From contig NW_003314309.1 of assembly GCF_000143415.4 (NCBI RefSeq), forward strand, positions 613,459 through 677,458: a stretch of 64,000 nucleotides of DNA. The letters are read 5' to 3'. A program made the translations under genes and the position numbers. Under the pieces are notes generated by a model. That model had not been told where the DNA came from. It saw nothing but the letters and a program-made list of their open reading frames with translations, and searched no databases. The DNA is from Selaginella moellendorffii (Eukaryota > Streptophyta > Lycopodiopsida > Selaginellales > Selaginellaceae). This document shows positions 44,474 to 55,929 of the stretch, piece after piece (the first letter of the stretch is position 1; each line of letters begins with the position of its first letter).

Positions 44474-45380
44474 GCCATTTTTACCCCTTTTGGCTGGATC
44501 AGTTGCAATCCACTTCCTTGTGAGTTCACTGTCCATTTGCGTGAAGCTCACCCAGCTGTAGGTAAGGGTTTGTTTGTGCTGATCTATTTGCCTTCTTTCC
44601 TGACTATCTTATGATACAGTGCCCCAAGTGCCTCAGGAGGAGCTACCGCATTGGTGCCCTTCTTGGATGTGGTTTGCGACGTCACGCTTCTGTTTAGAGG
44701 TCAAGACGGCGAGAACTAGTTTTGCATCTAGCGGGATTAGCGGAGAGCAGGTGCTCTTGATCACTCTGGAGGGCCTTGCCAGAGTGGGGAAGACTCGATT
44801 CCTTTTAGAGACCAAGGAGCGTGTTGGAGAGGCGCTTAAAGGCAGGGCATCAGCATTGCAGGAGCTTCATCGTGTTGGAGCTACGGCAGCGGTGTACATC
44901 ACCTTCAGTGGCTCGGCTGTTGGCCATTCATCACCTCATCTTCTGCATCCGGCTTTTGTGGCAATCTGTAAGGAGAGAGGTGATTACCGTTCTGGCTGGG
45001 TTTTTCTGCGAGTGTCTGTAGTTTCGCAGATACTGTTTGGCAAGCCTTGGGGTGACTTACTGTCTGCGCTACAGAATGAGATCCTTGGGGGAGATGACTG
45101 CGTGTCTGTGCAGAAGGTTTCAGCTCATGTGAGGAAAGGTCTGGCGGTAGCGGAGAATCAGATGGTTGCCTTGTACCTTTTGGTGGATGAGTCGCAGCAA
45201 CTGGGAAGGGAAGTGAGTGGTGGAGTTTCCCGCTGAGGAAGTCATGACTGTCACTAACCAGAAAAGCATGCCGTTCAGGAAGGCTTCACCATCACAGCCA
45301 GCTTCGCCAAGGACTGCAACATTGCCTTTATAACTCTTCTAGCAGGAACAGTTCTTCGTGTAGGAAGAAGTACGGGTGGC
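44474..45380 (+). pseudogene. Crinkler/RHS-like P-loop NTPase, copy c, NTPase part
   Basis: Continuation of the exon interrupted at 21439. The exon ends at about 44560 (CACCCAGCTGTAG|GTAAGG), with an intron to about 44618. The next region has a one-base deletion and a stop before the P-loop, then a clear frame: Walker A EGLARVGKTRFL (about 44768), YITFSGSAVGHSSPHLL, and Walker B LYLLVDESQQL (about 45172). In another frame lies FITLLAGTVLRV (about 45330), resembling the sensor AGT motif of this NTPase class. The frame changes show it is broken, unless undetected introns lie between. Assignment to the Crinkler/RHS-type NTPase class rests on these three motifs and their spacing and is tentative. 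Confidence 0.55.
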
Positions 45381-45385
45381 TCAAG

Positions 45386-46486
45386 GTGAACGTCACACTA
45401 CCTCCCTTGGATTTGAAATCAGCAGTGGAGGTACTAAGTATGTCTATCAAGGATAATCGTTTTCACGAATTTTGGACGCAGCTGGAAATACTCCTAGAAG
45501 ACTGCGGCTGTGTCCCGAGGCTGATTCGGTACATTTACACTGCATGGTTACATGCGCAGGTTTTGGAACGGCCAGCAAGGGATTTCATTGCGCACTTACG
45601 AACTTCCGTGACTCAGCAGCTGAAGCCATCTGTTGATCGAGTCATGCAGGAAAACCTCGACAACGCGAAACGAATGATTCAGCTTTGCCTCACTGGGGTG
45701 GTGATGCCAAGGCCACCTGTTGGGCAGATGACGAGGGAGGAAGAAGCGTGTTTCAGCGGTTATGTGTATTCTGAAGAGGTGGAAGGAGTTGTCTATAAGA
45801 GCCCGATGTTACTTATTCATGCGCTTGGACTGAGGTTGGGGATCCCAGAGAGGGTAGTAGCTCTCAGGCCCCAGCCAGCAGTAGGCGACGTGCTGGAGGA
45901 TGGCTTTTTCGACATGCTGCATGCCAGGCTTTGGGTGTTGGAAGGCCGAAGGCTTTCTCTTGGTGAGATCTTTCCGGGGGCCGTTGGGAACCAGAACCTG
46001 GTCAACACCAGAGTTGTGGTTGCGGCTCCGGGTGACGGAGTGGTTGAAGAGAAGTATCAGTTTTATAATCTGCAGTTGGAAAGGTTTTATAGCCCAGGTG
46101 ATAAACAAATGATTGGGGAGGACAGTAGACCCTATGTGCACCCAACTGAGGCACAACCCACGGGCGCTGGTTTCGTGTTCAAGTGCAAAAAGGGGACAGC
46201 ATTCATTCAGGATGGGAGAGTGTTCTTGATTGGTGTGGACGGGAAGGTGTACGAGTTCTGGTTCCAGTTCAAGGGACAGGAAGGCCGCGTGAGTCGGGAC
46301 GAAGCGGCCAAGTGGGCTAGAGCTGCAAATTCACCTGCCAAGTACGTAGAAGGAAGGAAGAAGGTGTATATTTTGTGCAGTAGGCAGGGCTTCAGTTTCC
46401 AGGACCCATGCGAGGAGGGTGATGTGCTCCTCGTGGATCTAGTTAACATCATGCAAGGGTTCTTGAGAAGGTGCCAACTGGGATAA
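45386..46486 (+). CDS. C-terminal half of NTPase copy c, nuclease-like region
   Basis: An open frame of 366 codons following the NTPase motifs; its first codon here is GTG in mid-gene, so the true exon start is uncertain. The first half is helical (DLKSAVEVLSMSIKD), ending near MTREEEACFSGYVYS. The last part has alternating strands: GAGFVFKCKKGTAF, VFLIGVDGKVYEFWFQFKG, KKVYILCSRQGFSF. The D-x-K-V-Y-E-F-W-F-Q-F-K arrangement is compatible with a PD-(D/E)xK restriction-type nuclease core, the kind of C-terminal domain known to follow Crinkler/RHS-type NTPases. I infer this from pattern only. No stop interrupts it, although the upstream part of the gene is broken. Confidence 0.5.
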   Translation: MNVTLPPLDLKSAVEVLSMSIKDNRFHEFWTQLEILLEDCGCVPRLIRYIYTAWLHAQVLERPARDFIAHLRTSVTQQLKPSVDRVMQENLDNAKRMIQLCLTGVVMPRPPVGQMTREEEACFSGYVYSEEVEGVVYKSPMLLIHALGLRLGIPERVVALRPQPAVGDVLEDGFFDMLHARLWVLEGRRLSLGEIFPGAVGNQNLVNTRVVVAAPGDGVVEEKYQFYNLQLERFYSPGDKQMIGEDSRPYVHPTEAQPTGAGFVFKCKKGTAFIQDGRVFLIGVDGKVYEFWFQFKGQEGRVSRDEAAKWARAANSPAKYVEGRKKVYILCSRQGFSFQDPCEEGDVLLVDLVNIMQGFLRRCQLG

Positions 46487-47122
46487 GAAATTTGCGGCAC
46501 GAGAGAATGCTCACAAAGGTGACGAGCCGAGATCATGGCGTGAAAGAGCTCCAGTGATTGATCCACTTGCGCGGCCTGGTAATTTCGGGACCAAGAAAAG
46601 AATCAGTTTGTCTTTGAATTCAATCTATGCATGGTTCCAGAAACCTCGCCGCCTGCTTGCTGAATGCCTGCTGTGATTGCTCCACTCCAAAAGATCTGCT
46701 GCCGTGCTACTAGCTCGCCTGCAACTGCTCGAACTGAAAAGTCTGCCGCTGTGCTTGTCATGTCCCAGAATTGTGAACGTCACCCTCTCGCCTCACTTGG
46801 GACGAGAAGCTGCGTGCTGTGTGGCCAGGAACGAAAACGCGGTATGCAACAATAAGAAGAGGAAGCAGCAGCAGCCTACACAGCAAACTGTGGGATCATG
46901 GAATGCACAAAACTGGTGCTCACCTTTGTAGCTTGAGTGGTAGCGTCAATCGTGCTCGAGCTCCACCACGAAGAGAAACAAGGACCGGCCTACACAGGAA
47001 AATGTGAGATCATGTTCCAGGGAAATGGTGCTCACCTTTGGTGGTATCAGTCGCAAGCCTCGTTTATTGATGAAACATCACACAAAAACACTCGAGGAGA
47101 GGAGCACGCATCTTTTTTTTTT
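46487..47122. other. Intergenic, short local repeats, no gene seen
   Basis: 3' flank of the NTPase gene (shared with copy b at 46579 onward) and a pair of imperfect direct repeats of about 90 bp (CACAGCAAACTGTGGGATCATG... near 46878 and CACAGGAAAATGTGAGATCATG... near 46993, both leading to GGTGCTCACCTTTG). The last bases are the 3' UTR of the CPS gene. Confidence 0.5.
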
Positions 47123-50100
47123 TCACACCACCACACTCGCAATCTCGGCTACCACCTTGTCCGCCTTGAAAAAGTCCTGGAGGGCCAGCATCTCCACGGG
47201 ACACTCCTTCAAGCTCTTCACCGCCTGGAGATTCGCCAGTCCACCCGCGATGGTGGTGACGATTGGAACCTTGTACGCCAGCGCCGATCTCCTCAGCTGC
47301 CTCCCATCCTTCTCGTCCAGAGCGTCACCCGAGCTCGTGATGATCATCAGCTGGATCTGTCCATTCGCCACCAGATCGCCCGCGTGAGGCCTCCCTTCGT
47401 GCAGCTTCAGCACTCGCTCCACCGGGATCCCCTGCTCCTCGAGAAACTTTGCGGTGCCGCTCGTCGACACGATGTTGAATCCCAGCGCGTGGAAGCCTCG
47501 CGCGATTGGGACCGCCTGGGCCTTGGTCTGGTCGTTCAAGCTGATGAACACCGTGCCTTGCAGCGGGAGCTTCTGGTTGGCGGCGATCTGCGACTTTCCA
47601 AATGCCTTGTCGAAGCTGTAGTCGATTCCCATGACTTCACCCGTGCTTCTCATCTCCGGGCCGAGTAGAACGTCGCAGCCCTGGAACTTGTCGAAGGGAA
47701 GCACCGCCTCTTTCACGGAGACGTGCGCCGGTATCACTTCCTGGCTGAAGCCGAGATCGCCCAAGCTCTTCCCGGACATGACCAGAGCAGCGTACTTGGC
47801 CAGCGGATGTCCAATCGCCTTGGAAACGAACGGCACGGTTCGTGACGCTCGTGGATTCGCCTCGATGATGTAAACTTCTCCAGACTGCGTGATGGCAAAC
47901 TGGCAGTTCATCAGCCCGCAAACGTTGAGCTTCTTGGCAAGCTTGGTGGTAGCGTCTCGTATCGTCGCTAAAGCAACCGCTGGAATGGTTTGCGTCGGAA
48001 TCGAGCAAGCAGAGTCCCCGGAATGGACTCCAGCCTGCTCGATGTGCTCCATGATCCCTCCTATAACCACGCCCCCGTTTCCATCCGCCAGGCAGTCCAC
48101 ATCGATCTCGGAGGAGTCTGTGAGATACTTGTCCACCAGCACTGGTCTGCCCGGATCGACTTCGACCGCAGTCTCCAGGTACTTCTTGAGCTTGTCGTTG
48201 CTGTAAACGATCTCCATGGCCCGTCCACCAAGAACATAGGATGGACGCACAACGACCGGGAAGCCAACTCTCTTTGCAATAGCCAGTGCGTCTTCTTCAC
48301 TACGAGCGATGCCACCCGGAGGCTGCTTGATCCCGAGCTGGTTTAGTATGCTCTCGAACCTCTTCCTGTCCTCGGACGCGTCAATAGAATCTGGAGACGT
48401 CCCCCATATCTTCACGTAGCCGTCACCACTGGCTGACAACGGTTTGAAGTCGTCCAGATAGTTCTGTATAGGCACGGCCAGCTTCAGAGGCGTCTGTCCA
48501 CCAAACTGGACAATAATTCCGTCCGGCTTCTCCAGATCAATGATATTTAGCACGTCCTCTGTTGTTAGTGGTTCGAAATACAGACGATCGCTCGTATCGT
48601 AGTCCGTTGACACGGTTTCCGGATTTGAGTTCATCATTATTGTCTCGAATCCCGCTTCCTGGAACCGATACAAGGTAAGAAGAAAATAGAAAAAAGGAAG
48701 AGCTCATACATACCCGGAGCACAAAGGACGCATGGCAGCAGCAGTAGTCGAATTCAATGCCTTGTCCGATGCGATTGGGACCGCCGCCAAGGATCAATAC
48801 CTTTCTCTTGCTGCCCGAGTTAGCCTCGCACTCATCGTCGTAGGATGAGTACATGTAAGGTGTCTTGGCTTCGAACTCTGCAGCACAAGTGTCCACACGC
48901 TTAAATGCTGGCACCACCCCGAGAGCGATCCTATGAGCTCGAACCTCCGCTTCGGCGCTTTTGGTCGCATAAGCAACTTGTCTATCGCTGAAACCCCGTC
49001 GCTTAATCTCGTACATGTCGTCCTTACTCAGCTCTGTCAGTTTTGTGTTGGACAGAAACTCCTCCACCCCAAACAACTCCTTGAGCTCTCCTAGGAACCA
49101 CGGATCGATAAAAGTGAGCTCGTGAATTTCTTCCGCGCTCATTCCCCTCTTCATAGCTGCGTAGACGGCATACATCCTGTCCGGGTTGGGTACTCGCAAC
49201 TTATACTTCAGCTCCTCAATATCCCACTTGAGCTCTTTGCTATCTTCGCAACCCCATCCCGAGTGACCGGTTTCTAGAGAACGCACGGCTTTCTGGAACG
49301 ATTCCTGGAATGTCCGCCCAATCGCCATGGCCTCACCAACAGACTTCATTTGAGTGGTAAGTATGGCCTGGGAGCCCGGAAACTTTTCAAAAGCGAAACG
49401 TGGAATCTGCACACATACAAAGAAAACGAAAGTGTTTTAAAAGAAGCAGGAGAAAAAAAAAGCGCAAAAAAAGCTGACCTTTGTCACCACGTAGTCAATG
49501 GATGGCTCAAAACTAGCAGGCGTCTTCCTGGTGATGTCGTTGGGAATCTGGTCCAGAGTGTAGCCCACCGACAGCTTGGCTGCCATTTTAGCGATAGGAA
49601 AACCAGTTGCCTTTGAAGCCAGAGCAGACGACCTCGAGACACGGGGATTCATCTCGATAACCATCACCTCTCCATCCTCGGGATTTATAGCAAACTGCAC
49701 GTTGGAGCCACCGCATTCAACTCCAATCTCTCGGATGATTGCTATAGCCTGGTCCCGCAGCCTCTGATACTCTTTATCTGTCAATGTCTGCGCTGGCGCT
49801 ACAGTGATGGAGTCCCCAGTGTGAACACCCATGGGATCGATGTTCTCGATCGAGCAGATGATGACAACGTTGTCAGCGAGGTCCCTCATCACTTCTAGTT
49901 CGTATTCCTTCCAGCCCAGCAAGGACTTCTCAACCAAGACCTGCGAAGTGATGCTTGCGGTCAACCCAGCCTTACAGATAGTTTCGAGCTCCTCCCTGTT
50001 GTACGCAATCCCTCCCCCAGTGCCTCCAAGAGTAAACGCAGGGCGGATGATCAAAGGAAACTCTCCAATCGTCTCGGCTATCTGGAAGCACTCCTCCAGA

Positions 50101-50849
50101 GTGGTGGCGATACCCGAAGGTGGCGTCTTCACTCCAATCTTCTGCATGGCTTGCCGGAAGAGATCCCTGTCCTCGGCCTTTTTGATCGCATCGAGCTTGG
50201 CACCGATGAGCTCCACTCCATACTTGTCCAGAGCTCCACTCTCCGCCAGAGCAACAGCCAGATTCAAAGCCGTCTGTCCGCCCATCGTCGGCAAGACCGC
50301 ATCCGGCCTCTCCTTCGCGATGACTTGCTCCACGAGCTCCGGAGTCATGGGAGCGATGTAAGTCCGGTCCGCGAGATCCGGATCCGTCATGATCGTAGCA
50401 GGGTTGGAGTTGATAAGCACCACTTCGTAGCCTTCTTCTTTCAAGGCCTTGCATGCCTGAGTCCCAGAGTAGTCAAACTCGCAAGCCTGACCAATGACAA
50501 TGGGACCAGCGCCAAGGATGAGAATCTTCTTGAGGTCTGTCCTCTTCTTCCCCTTGCAAACATTGCCTTTCTTGGACCATTCGATGAATGGGAGTGACTC
50601 GACCTCCTGTTCCACAGACCGGGCCTCCCATTTCTTCCTCGCGTGGCGATACTGCGATGGATTCCAATGCCAGGCGCCGCTACCGCTGGCTCTCACAGCA
50701 AGCCCTCTGTGCGATCGACGGCTATTCCAATCCCTACACCCCGCCGCTGCGTGCTTGAGCCGATTCTCGGTGAAATCCGAGAATGCAGGCGCATCGATAC
50801 CTCGAAATCTCGGAGCTAGCATCTCCGCCGCCATAGATTCCAGCTCCAC
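47123..50849 (-). CDS. carB: Carbamoyl-phosphate synthase large subunit, chloroplast
   Basis: Three exons: 49479-50849, 48714-49406 and 47123-48658, giving 1199 residues. With the small glutaminase subunit the enzyme makes carbamoyl phosphate from bicarbonate, ATP and glutamine ammonia, feeding arginine and pyrimidine synthesis in plastids. The first 90 or so residues are Ser/Arg/Ala-rich, as in a transit peptide. Then come the two homologous synthase halves, each with a preATP-grasp and an ATP-grasp domain. The first has [20 protein letters not shown] and FTLGGTGGG, the second [20 protein letters not shown] and [12 protein letters not shown]. The C-terminal MGS-like regulatory domain ([20 protein letters not shown]) ends the protein. 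Length fits the family. A second in-frame Met five codons in is an alternative start. It shares a 206-bp divergent intergenic region with the BI-1 gene. Confidence 0.95.
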
Positions 50850-51055
50850 AGCGCGCTTACCTCGGATCGCACGACGCCGTGCAGCTCTTCGCTACCGGGC
50901 ACAGCACATTGCTTTTCTAGGGCTTTAGATAAGCCGTATGCGAATATTCACCATTGCATGAAAGGGAGGGGAATATGCTTATTTATCTTTTGGAAAGGGC
51001 GCGCATGCCCTAGATCCTATTTTGTGATTGTCGAGTAGGGTTTGGTGTCTCCGTC
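50850..51055. promoter_or_regulatory. Short bidirectional promoter region (carB / BI-1)
   Basis: 206 bp between two start codons on opposite strands, so both promoters and 5' UTRs must share it. No TATA box evident. Confidence 0.55.
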
Positions 51056-52092
51056 ATGGATTTCTTTGAGCGATCGTCTTCCTGGAACTACGGCGCGATG
51101 AAGAATTTCCATCGCATCTCGGAGCCAGTCAAGCGCCATGTCCGCCAGGTAGGAATTCCCCTCTGTTCTTGCTGGAAATTGTTGAATCGATCGATCTTTC
51201 TTGCGTAGGTTTACTGGACTGTGGCGATGGCGCTCATCGTGTCGGCCGTGGGTGTCTATGCCCATATGCTGCTCAATATCGGTGGATTACTCACCACGTT
51301 TGGCTTCTTGGGGTGTAGTTTTGCCCTCATGAACACGTCCTCGAGCTACGCGGCACAGGTTAGACAAGGATCCTGGAGCTCAAATCGTTTTACTTTTATG
51401 CTGATCGATGCTTCTCAGGGGAAAAGATGGAATTGGCTGATGGCAGCAGCGTTTTGCGAGGGAGCATCCCTTGGAAACTTCGTCGGGGCCGTGATTGAAT
51501 TTGATCCCAGGTAGGCCCAAAAATCCCTCTTTTCCTTTTGTCTTCGAGATTCATGGTTGGATTTCTCTCGCAGCATCCTTGTGACGGCTTTTGTGGCCAC
51601 AGTGGCTGTTTTCGCATCGTTCTCTGGTGCCGCTCTCCTTGCTAAGCGACGGGAGTTCATGTTCTTGGGTGGAATTCTCGCGTCCGCCACATCGTCCATG
51701 CTCACGCTACACGTCCTCTCGAGCTTCTTTGGTGGAGCCGCTCTCATGTTCGAAGTAGAGGTAAACACTCCTTGTCAATCGATTGCCTCGACTGATTCAT
51801 GCTCTCTTTCGCAGCTGTATGGTGGCCTTCTACTCGTCGTTGGCTACGTGATCTTCGACACACAACTTATCATCGAGAGAGCTGAGAGGGGTGACATGGA
51901 TCACATCAAACACGCACTGGATCTGTTCGTGGACTTCGTTGGCATTTTCGTTCGCGTTCTCTACATCTTGGTAAGCGTCCACACTCGTTTCCATTGGACC
52001 TAAAACTCTTTGTGGCGCAGACTCGCAAGGCGGCCGAGAGGGAATCCAGGGAAAAACGCCGGAACAGGCAGAGACACAGCTCAAGGTACTAG
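51056..52092 (+). CDS. Bax inhibitor-1 (BI-1/TMBIM family)
   Basis: Six exons: 51056-51148, 51209-51358, 51419-51510, 51574-51760, 51815-51970 and 52021-52092, summing to 249 codons plus stop. An ER membrane protein with six to seven helices that restrains cell death and adjusts calcium leak under stress. The N-terminal FFERSSSWNYGAMKNFHRISEPVKRHV matches plant BI-1 in pieces. The VGYVIFDTQLIIERAERGDMDHIKHALDLFVDF block carries the conserved DTQ and the DHIKHALDLFVDFVGIF signature near residue 200. The tail KRRNRQRHSS is basic, whereas the animal tail is EKDKKKEKK-like; both are charged. Introns are 58-64 nt apart from 49-54 nt near the end. Confidence 0.93.
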
Positions 52093-52209
52093 AGAGATCA
52101 AGGTACTAGAAAGAATGGACACTACTGAAAATCCGGTACCTTGACATGAAGCGTTTCACATAAATTGCTAGAAACTTTGCTTTTATCGTCGTATCAATCA
52201 ATCGCATTT

Positions 52210-53347
52210 CTAGTTCTTGGCCAGGAGCTTGTTGACATAATCCTGGTGCCCGTTGGCGATGGCTGCTTTGCGGCCATCTCTACTGTCCCAAGAGGGCTCC
52301 ATGAGATTGATTCTATCGGTTGTCTTTTTGTCGGCGGAGTGGAGCGTGGCTTCCAGGATGAGCAAATCCCACTGCGCGGGCCCAATGATGTTGTAAGCCA
52401 AAGAACTGATGCTGTTCCCTGGAAAGAAATGAGAGAGTACCGTCAAAACTGCGAGACTTTTTTAAAAAACCAAGCATCGCGAGCATGAAGTAGCATCAAG
52501 CAAGCATGGAAGACGAAGAGTAGATCAACTCACACACACGAAAGCTATCAAATTTTATCAAAGATCCGAACACTGTCAGGAAAAGAGATCCTAAAATCCC
52601 GAGAGAAAAAGAAGTTCTCACGCAGCAAAACTGCGAAAAGAAATCACGAACATGAAGTAGGATTCATGGAAGAAGAAGAGTAGATAAAAAATCCTCGAGC
52701 AAACTATGATCTCGAGAAAGCTATCGAGTTTTAGCATCAAAGCAAAAGAGATTCTAGACAATCAAATCACAAGTTTACAAGGACAAGAAGATCTAGAAAA
52801 TTCGAGCGCAACAAAGAAATCAAGGCACGAATCGCGGCCAAGAGATACTTACCTTCACGAACAGCTCTCAACTTGACGCTGCCAAGCGATCCATGATCGC
52901 CATATACTGGAAATGTGCACGACACGGCCTGTTTTTGAAGGGCGGAGCCAAGCGAGGCCTCATACCACGAGCCTTGCTTGAATCCCTCGCCAAGGAAGCT
53001 CTTCATCCGTGGATCTTCCGCCGCTACTTCCATTGCCTTGCTACACAGGGAACACACACAAAGATCTCAGCCAAGAAAGAGAAAAGGAAGAGAGGAATTC
53101 CCATTCCTCCAAAAAACCTGCTGCATTTCTTGTAGATGAGAACATCGTCGAGAATGCTGAAAGCCAGCGCTGCGGTAGCGCCATAGATGAGAACCCCGCC
53201 TCCAATCCACGCGATTTGCTCCACTCTGCTGCTATCTCTCTCGCCGGGAGCCCTAGATAGAACAACGAGGCGATCGATGGATCGGTCGATCGGGCGCAAT
53301 GCGGCGACGAGCTACAGAGATTCTTACCGGGCGGCGGTGGAGGACAT
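52210..53347 (-). CDS. COA1/TIM21-like small membrane protein
   Basis: Four exons by splice phase: 53328-53347, 53118-53252, 52853-53040 and 52210-52418; the lengths sum to 183 codons plus stop. The N terminus is MSSTAARAPGERDSSRVEQ in this model, then a single transmembrane helix (IAWIGGGVLIYGATAALAFS), then a soluble domain with CTFPVYGDHGSLGSVKLRAVREG and AQWDLLILEATLHSADK. The one-helix topology with a GxxGSVxLRAVREG strand and a WDLLxLEA strand resembles COA1-type cytochrome oxidase assembly proteins of the mitochondrial inner membrane. The 20-nt first exon is inferred; a Met at 53299 is an alternative start. The function is not certain. Confidence 0.6.
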
Positions 53348-53525
53348 CGATCGGCAGCGGCATGGCGATCGGCCAAGCGCGCCGCGCCAGAGATTCACTC
53401 GTCTCATTCTTTCTTAAAGCCCTAACAAATTCTCTGTCCAACAAAACACTATAGTTTTCTTTGTTACATTTTATAAGAGGCTCTTTTTGCCTTTCCTGTT
53501 CCTCGCTTGGAGAGCTATACGACAA

Positions 53526-55929
53526 TTAAAAACACTGTGAGAAGGATCAAACTGAACGAGATCCCCGGAAGGACAAAAGAAAAGAAAAACAAAAAAAAAA
53601 GAGAAAAGATCTAATCGAACAAACCTGTTGGTGGTACTTGGTTCGCATTTTCATCGCTGCTCGAACGCACGAGCGCACTTGGATCTTGAGCTGGATCTCG
53701 TTAAACATCTAGCACGGGGAAGAAAACCATCAAACGATTGTCAAGAGGAAAGAGTTTGAGCAGCATTGTCACCTTGATCACGTCATCCATGGAGCGTGCT
53801 TCCTTGAGGAACTTCTCGCGGTTGATAACAACGATGGCAGCGACCACAAACACGGAGATCTCACTGTCCCCGTTCCTCCCAAAGCTCATCCCGGAGCGTA
53901 TCCTGTGACGGCCAAAGTTTGGCCACGAAGTTACGAGCCCGCAGAGCGGACTCTTGGATTCGTAGGTGATCTTGCTGCTCTGCGAGAGTGGATCCTCCGA
54001 GGCTGGCAGGGGACTTGTGAACGGCGAGATTTTCGTCCAGTAGTAGTCCATGCAGTCGTCTTCCTGGATCCTTTCCAGCAGTGATCTTGACGGTGGCTTG
54101 ATTTGGAGAGGTTCTAGAGGCTCGCTCTCAAATGACCATAGCATGGCATGGTCGAAATCAGCAGCCCACATCATCTGAAGGAAAAAAAGAAAAAAGAAAG
54201 ACTTGAGATGGACTCTTAAAAAGTGTTCGCAGTCAACGTACCTCCCACATGCAAAGCGTTTCTTCGAAAGAAAGCTCACGTCGAAAATGAAGCAGCAGCA
54301 TACGGAAGGCAAATAGAAAATTGTCTGCCCCGATAAGAGTCAAATGCCGGAAGACGCGTGCGTCGATCAGCTCTAAGATTTTGGGCAGGGCTTCTAGTTG
54401 CCGCATCACACCCGTTGGCCCCTCCATTTGGAAGTTTTGTCGCTGTCAATTTCTAGATTAGCTTAACTTGTTAAGAAAAACAAGCAAACCATACCATTCT
54501 CCTCAGGAGGCTCTCAAAGCACCAAAACGCGTCTGCATCATCCTCGAAGAGAATCACAAAAGGTGAGAGCAAGTCGCTCATTCCTGAAAGAAAACTTGGA
54601 AATTAAGCTACGTGAAAGCTATCAGAACGGCAGATATGAGAAAATGCACCTTGGCAGTAGCCAGTTTCAGGATCAATCCACGCGTAGATGGCCAGGATAT
54701 CAGACATGCGCGCCATGTTTCTCGAGTCATCGTAGAACTCCAAGTGGCGATCAGTTCTCACGACGTCGATCACTGCAAGACCATCACATGAAGTGACTCT
54801 TGTGTGGAAGAGGAAGTGGTCACTTACAAACAGACTGGATTCGTGGCTTCACCTATTTTATGCAACGTCCACAGCCACTCCGCGGTGCGCTCTTCGGTGG
54901 CAGCAGCCCTTTGAAATGGAACTGAATTTGGTGATAGCATCCCAGCAGGCCCACCAGAGATGTTCCTTCCTGTATCCAGAGCTCTCTTCACCCTGCTGAA
55001 GTTTTCATGTCTGTCCCTGTTGGTCCAAATCCTTGTGGAGCTTCTCCCAACCTCTATCGGACTCTGATGGAAAAACTTGAAATGCAAAACGTTTGGACTG
55101 TTGGGACCAATACGGCCGGGAGAGTGATCCGAGTTAGAAGGTTCGTTGTCAGCGTGGAGCAGCAGTGTCTTGAGTGGCAGGCCTCCAGCTTTTGACCCGG
55201 CGTTCATCTCGTAAGACTCCATACCAGTTCCTGAACTGAGCGACGCATCGGCACTGGTGCTGTTTCCTTTTGTCTCGTAATGCGTAGAGTCTACAGTGAT
55301 CTGCTCAGGAGCACCTTGCCTTGATGTCCGAGCATCCATGATCTTGGATCCAACATTGTAGGCGAGAGTTCCTGTCCCGATACTGACATGCATCGTCCGG
55401 CATTTCTCGATCAACTCCTTGTATCGTTTCCTACAGATCGCACTTCTTAAGAACTTTCCATTCACGAAAAAACACTAACATGAACGAACCTGCGTGCGAT
55501 ACGAGTTTCCATACGGTGATCCCATGTCGTTCCCACACCATAAGATCCCAGCAAAAACTCCCAGACTTCGCATCTGATCGAATTATCCACTCCCTGCTTT
55601 GACACCAAGCATCAATTTCCAGCATTTATTTGCTAGATTATCATCAAAGAGCTTACCCCCAATCTAATGAGCTTCAAAACTTTGGAGAAGCCAACGACCT
55701 TTCCATCCTTGTCGAACGCCGATTTCCATCTCTCCGGCTTCAAACGCTGCGATGCCTGTCTCTCCTACAAGCAAGCAACAAAGAAAAAAATTCCAAAAAC
55801 TCCTCGCAACACTCAAAGAAATATCTCGACCTGAGCTCGCGCGCGAGCGTTCTTGCCACTCCCCAGAGATTCCGAGCCATTTCTACTCTCATCCCGGTGT
55901 GCGCCTCCAATCCGGCCGAAGGCGCGCAT
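53526..55929 (-). CDS. TBC-domain Rab GTPase-activating protein (TBC1D15-like)
   Basis: Ten exons: 55831-55929, 55657-55764, 55490-55593, 54853-55430, 54650-54772, 54495-54583, 54242-54442, 53773-54174, 53625-53708 and a short last exon near 53526-53534; about 598 residues. The TBC domain accelerates GTP hydrolysis by Rab proteins in membrane traffic. It starts with GGVDNSIRCEVWEFLLGSYG. A long, probably disordered Ser-rich insert follows in exon 4. The catalytic arginine finger is in VIDVVRTDRHLEFYDDSRN, and the glutamine finger is in ETGYCQGMSDLLSPF. Downstream helices include FLFAFRMLLLHFRRELSF and DFDHAMLWSFESEP. The first-exon ATG was chosen because it alone gives the right phase for exon 2. 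The final exon is uncertain. Confidence 0.88.

Noticed and set aside
46664-47007. Small open frames between the NTPase gene and carB
   Set aside because: Short, overlapping, and within imperfect direct repeats; no support.
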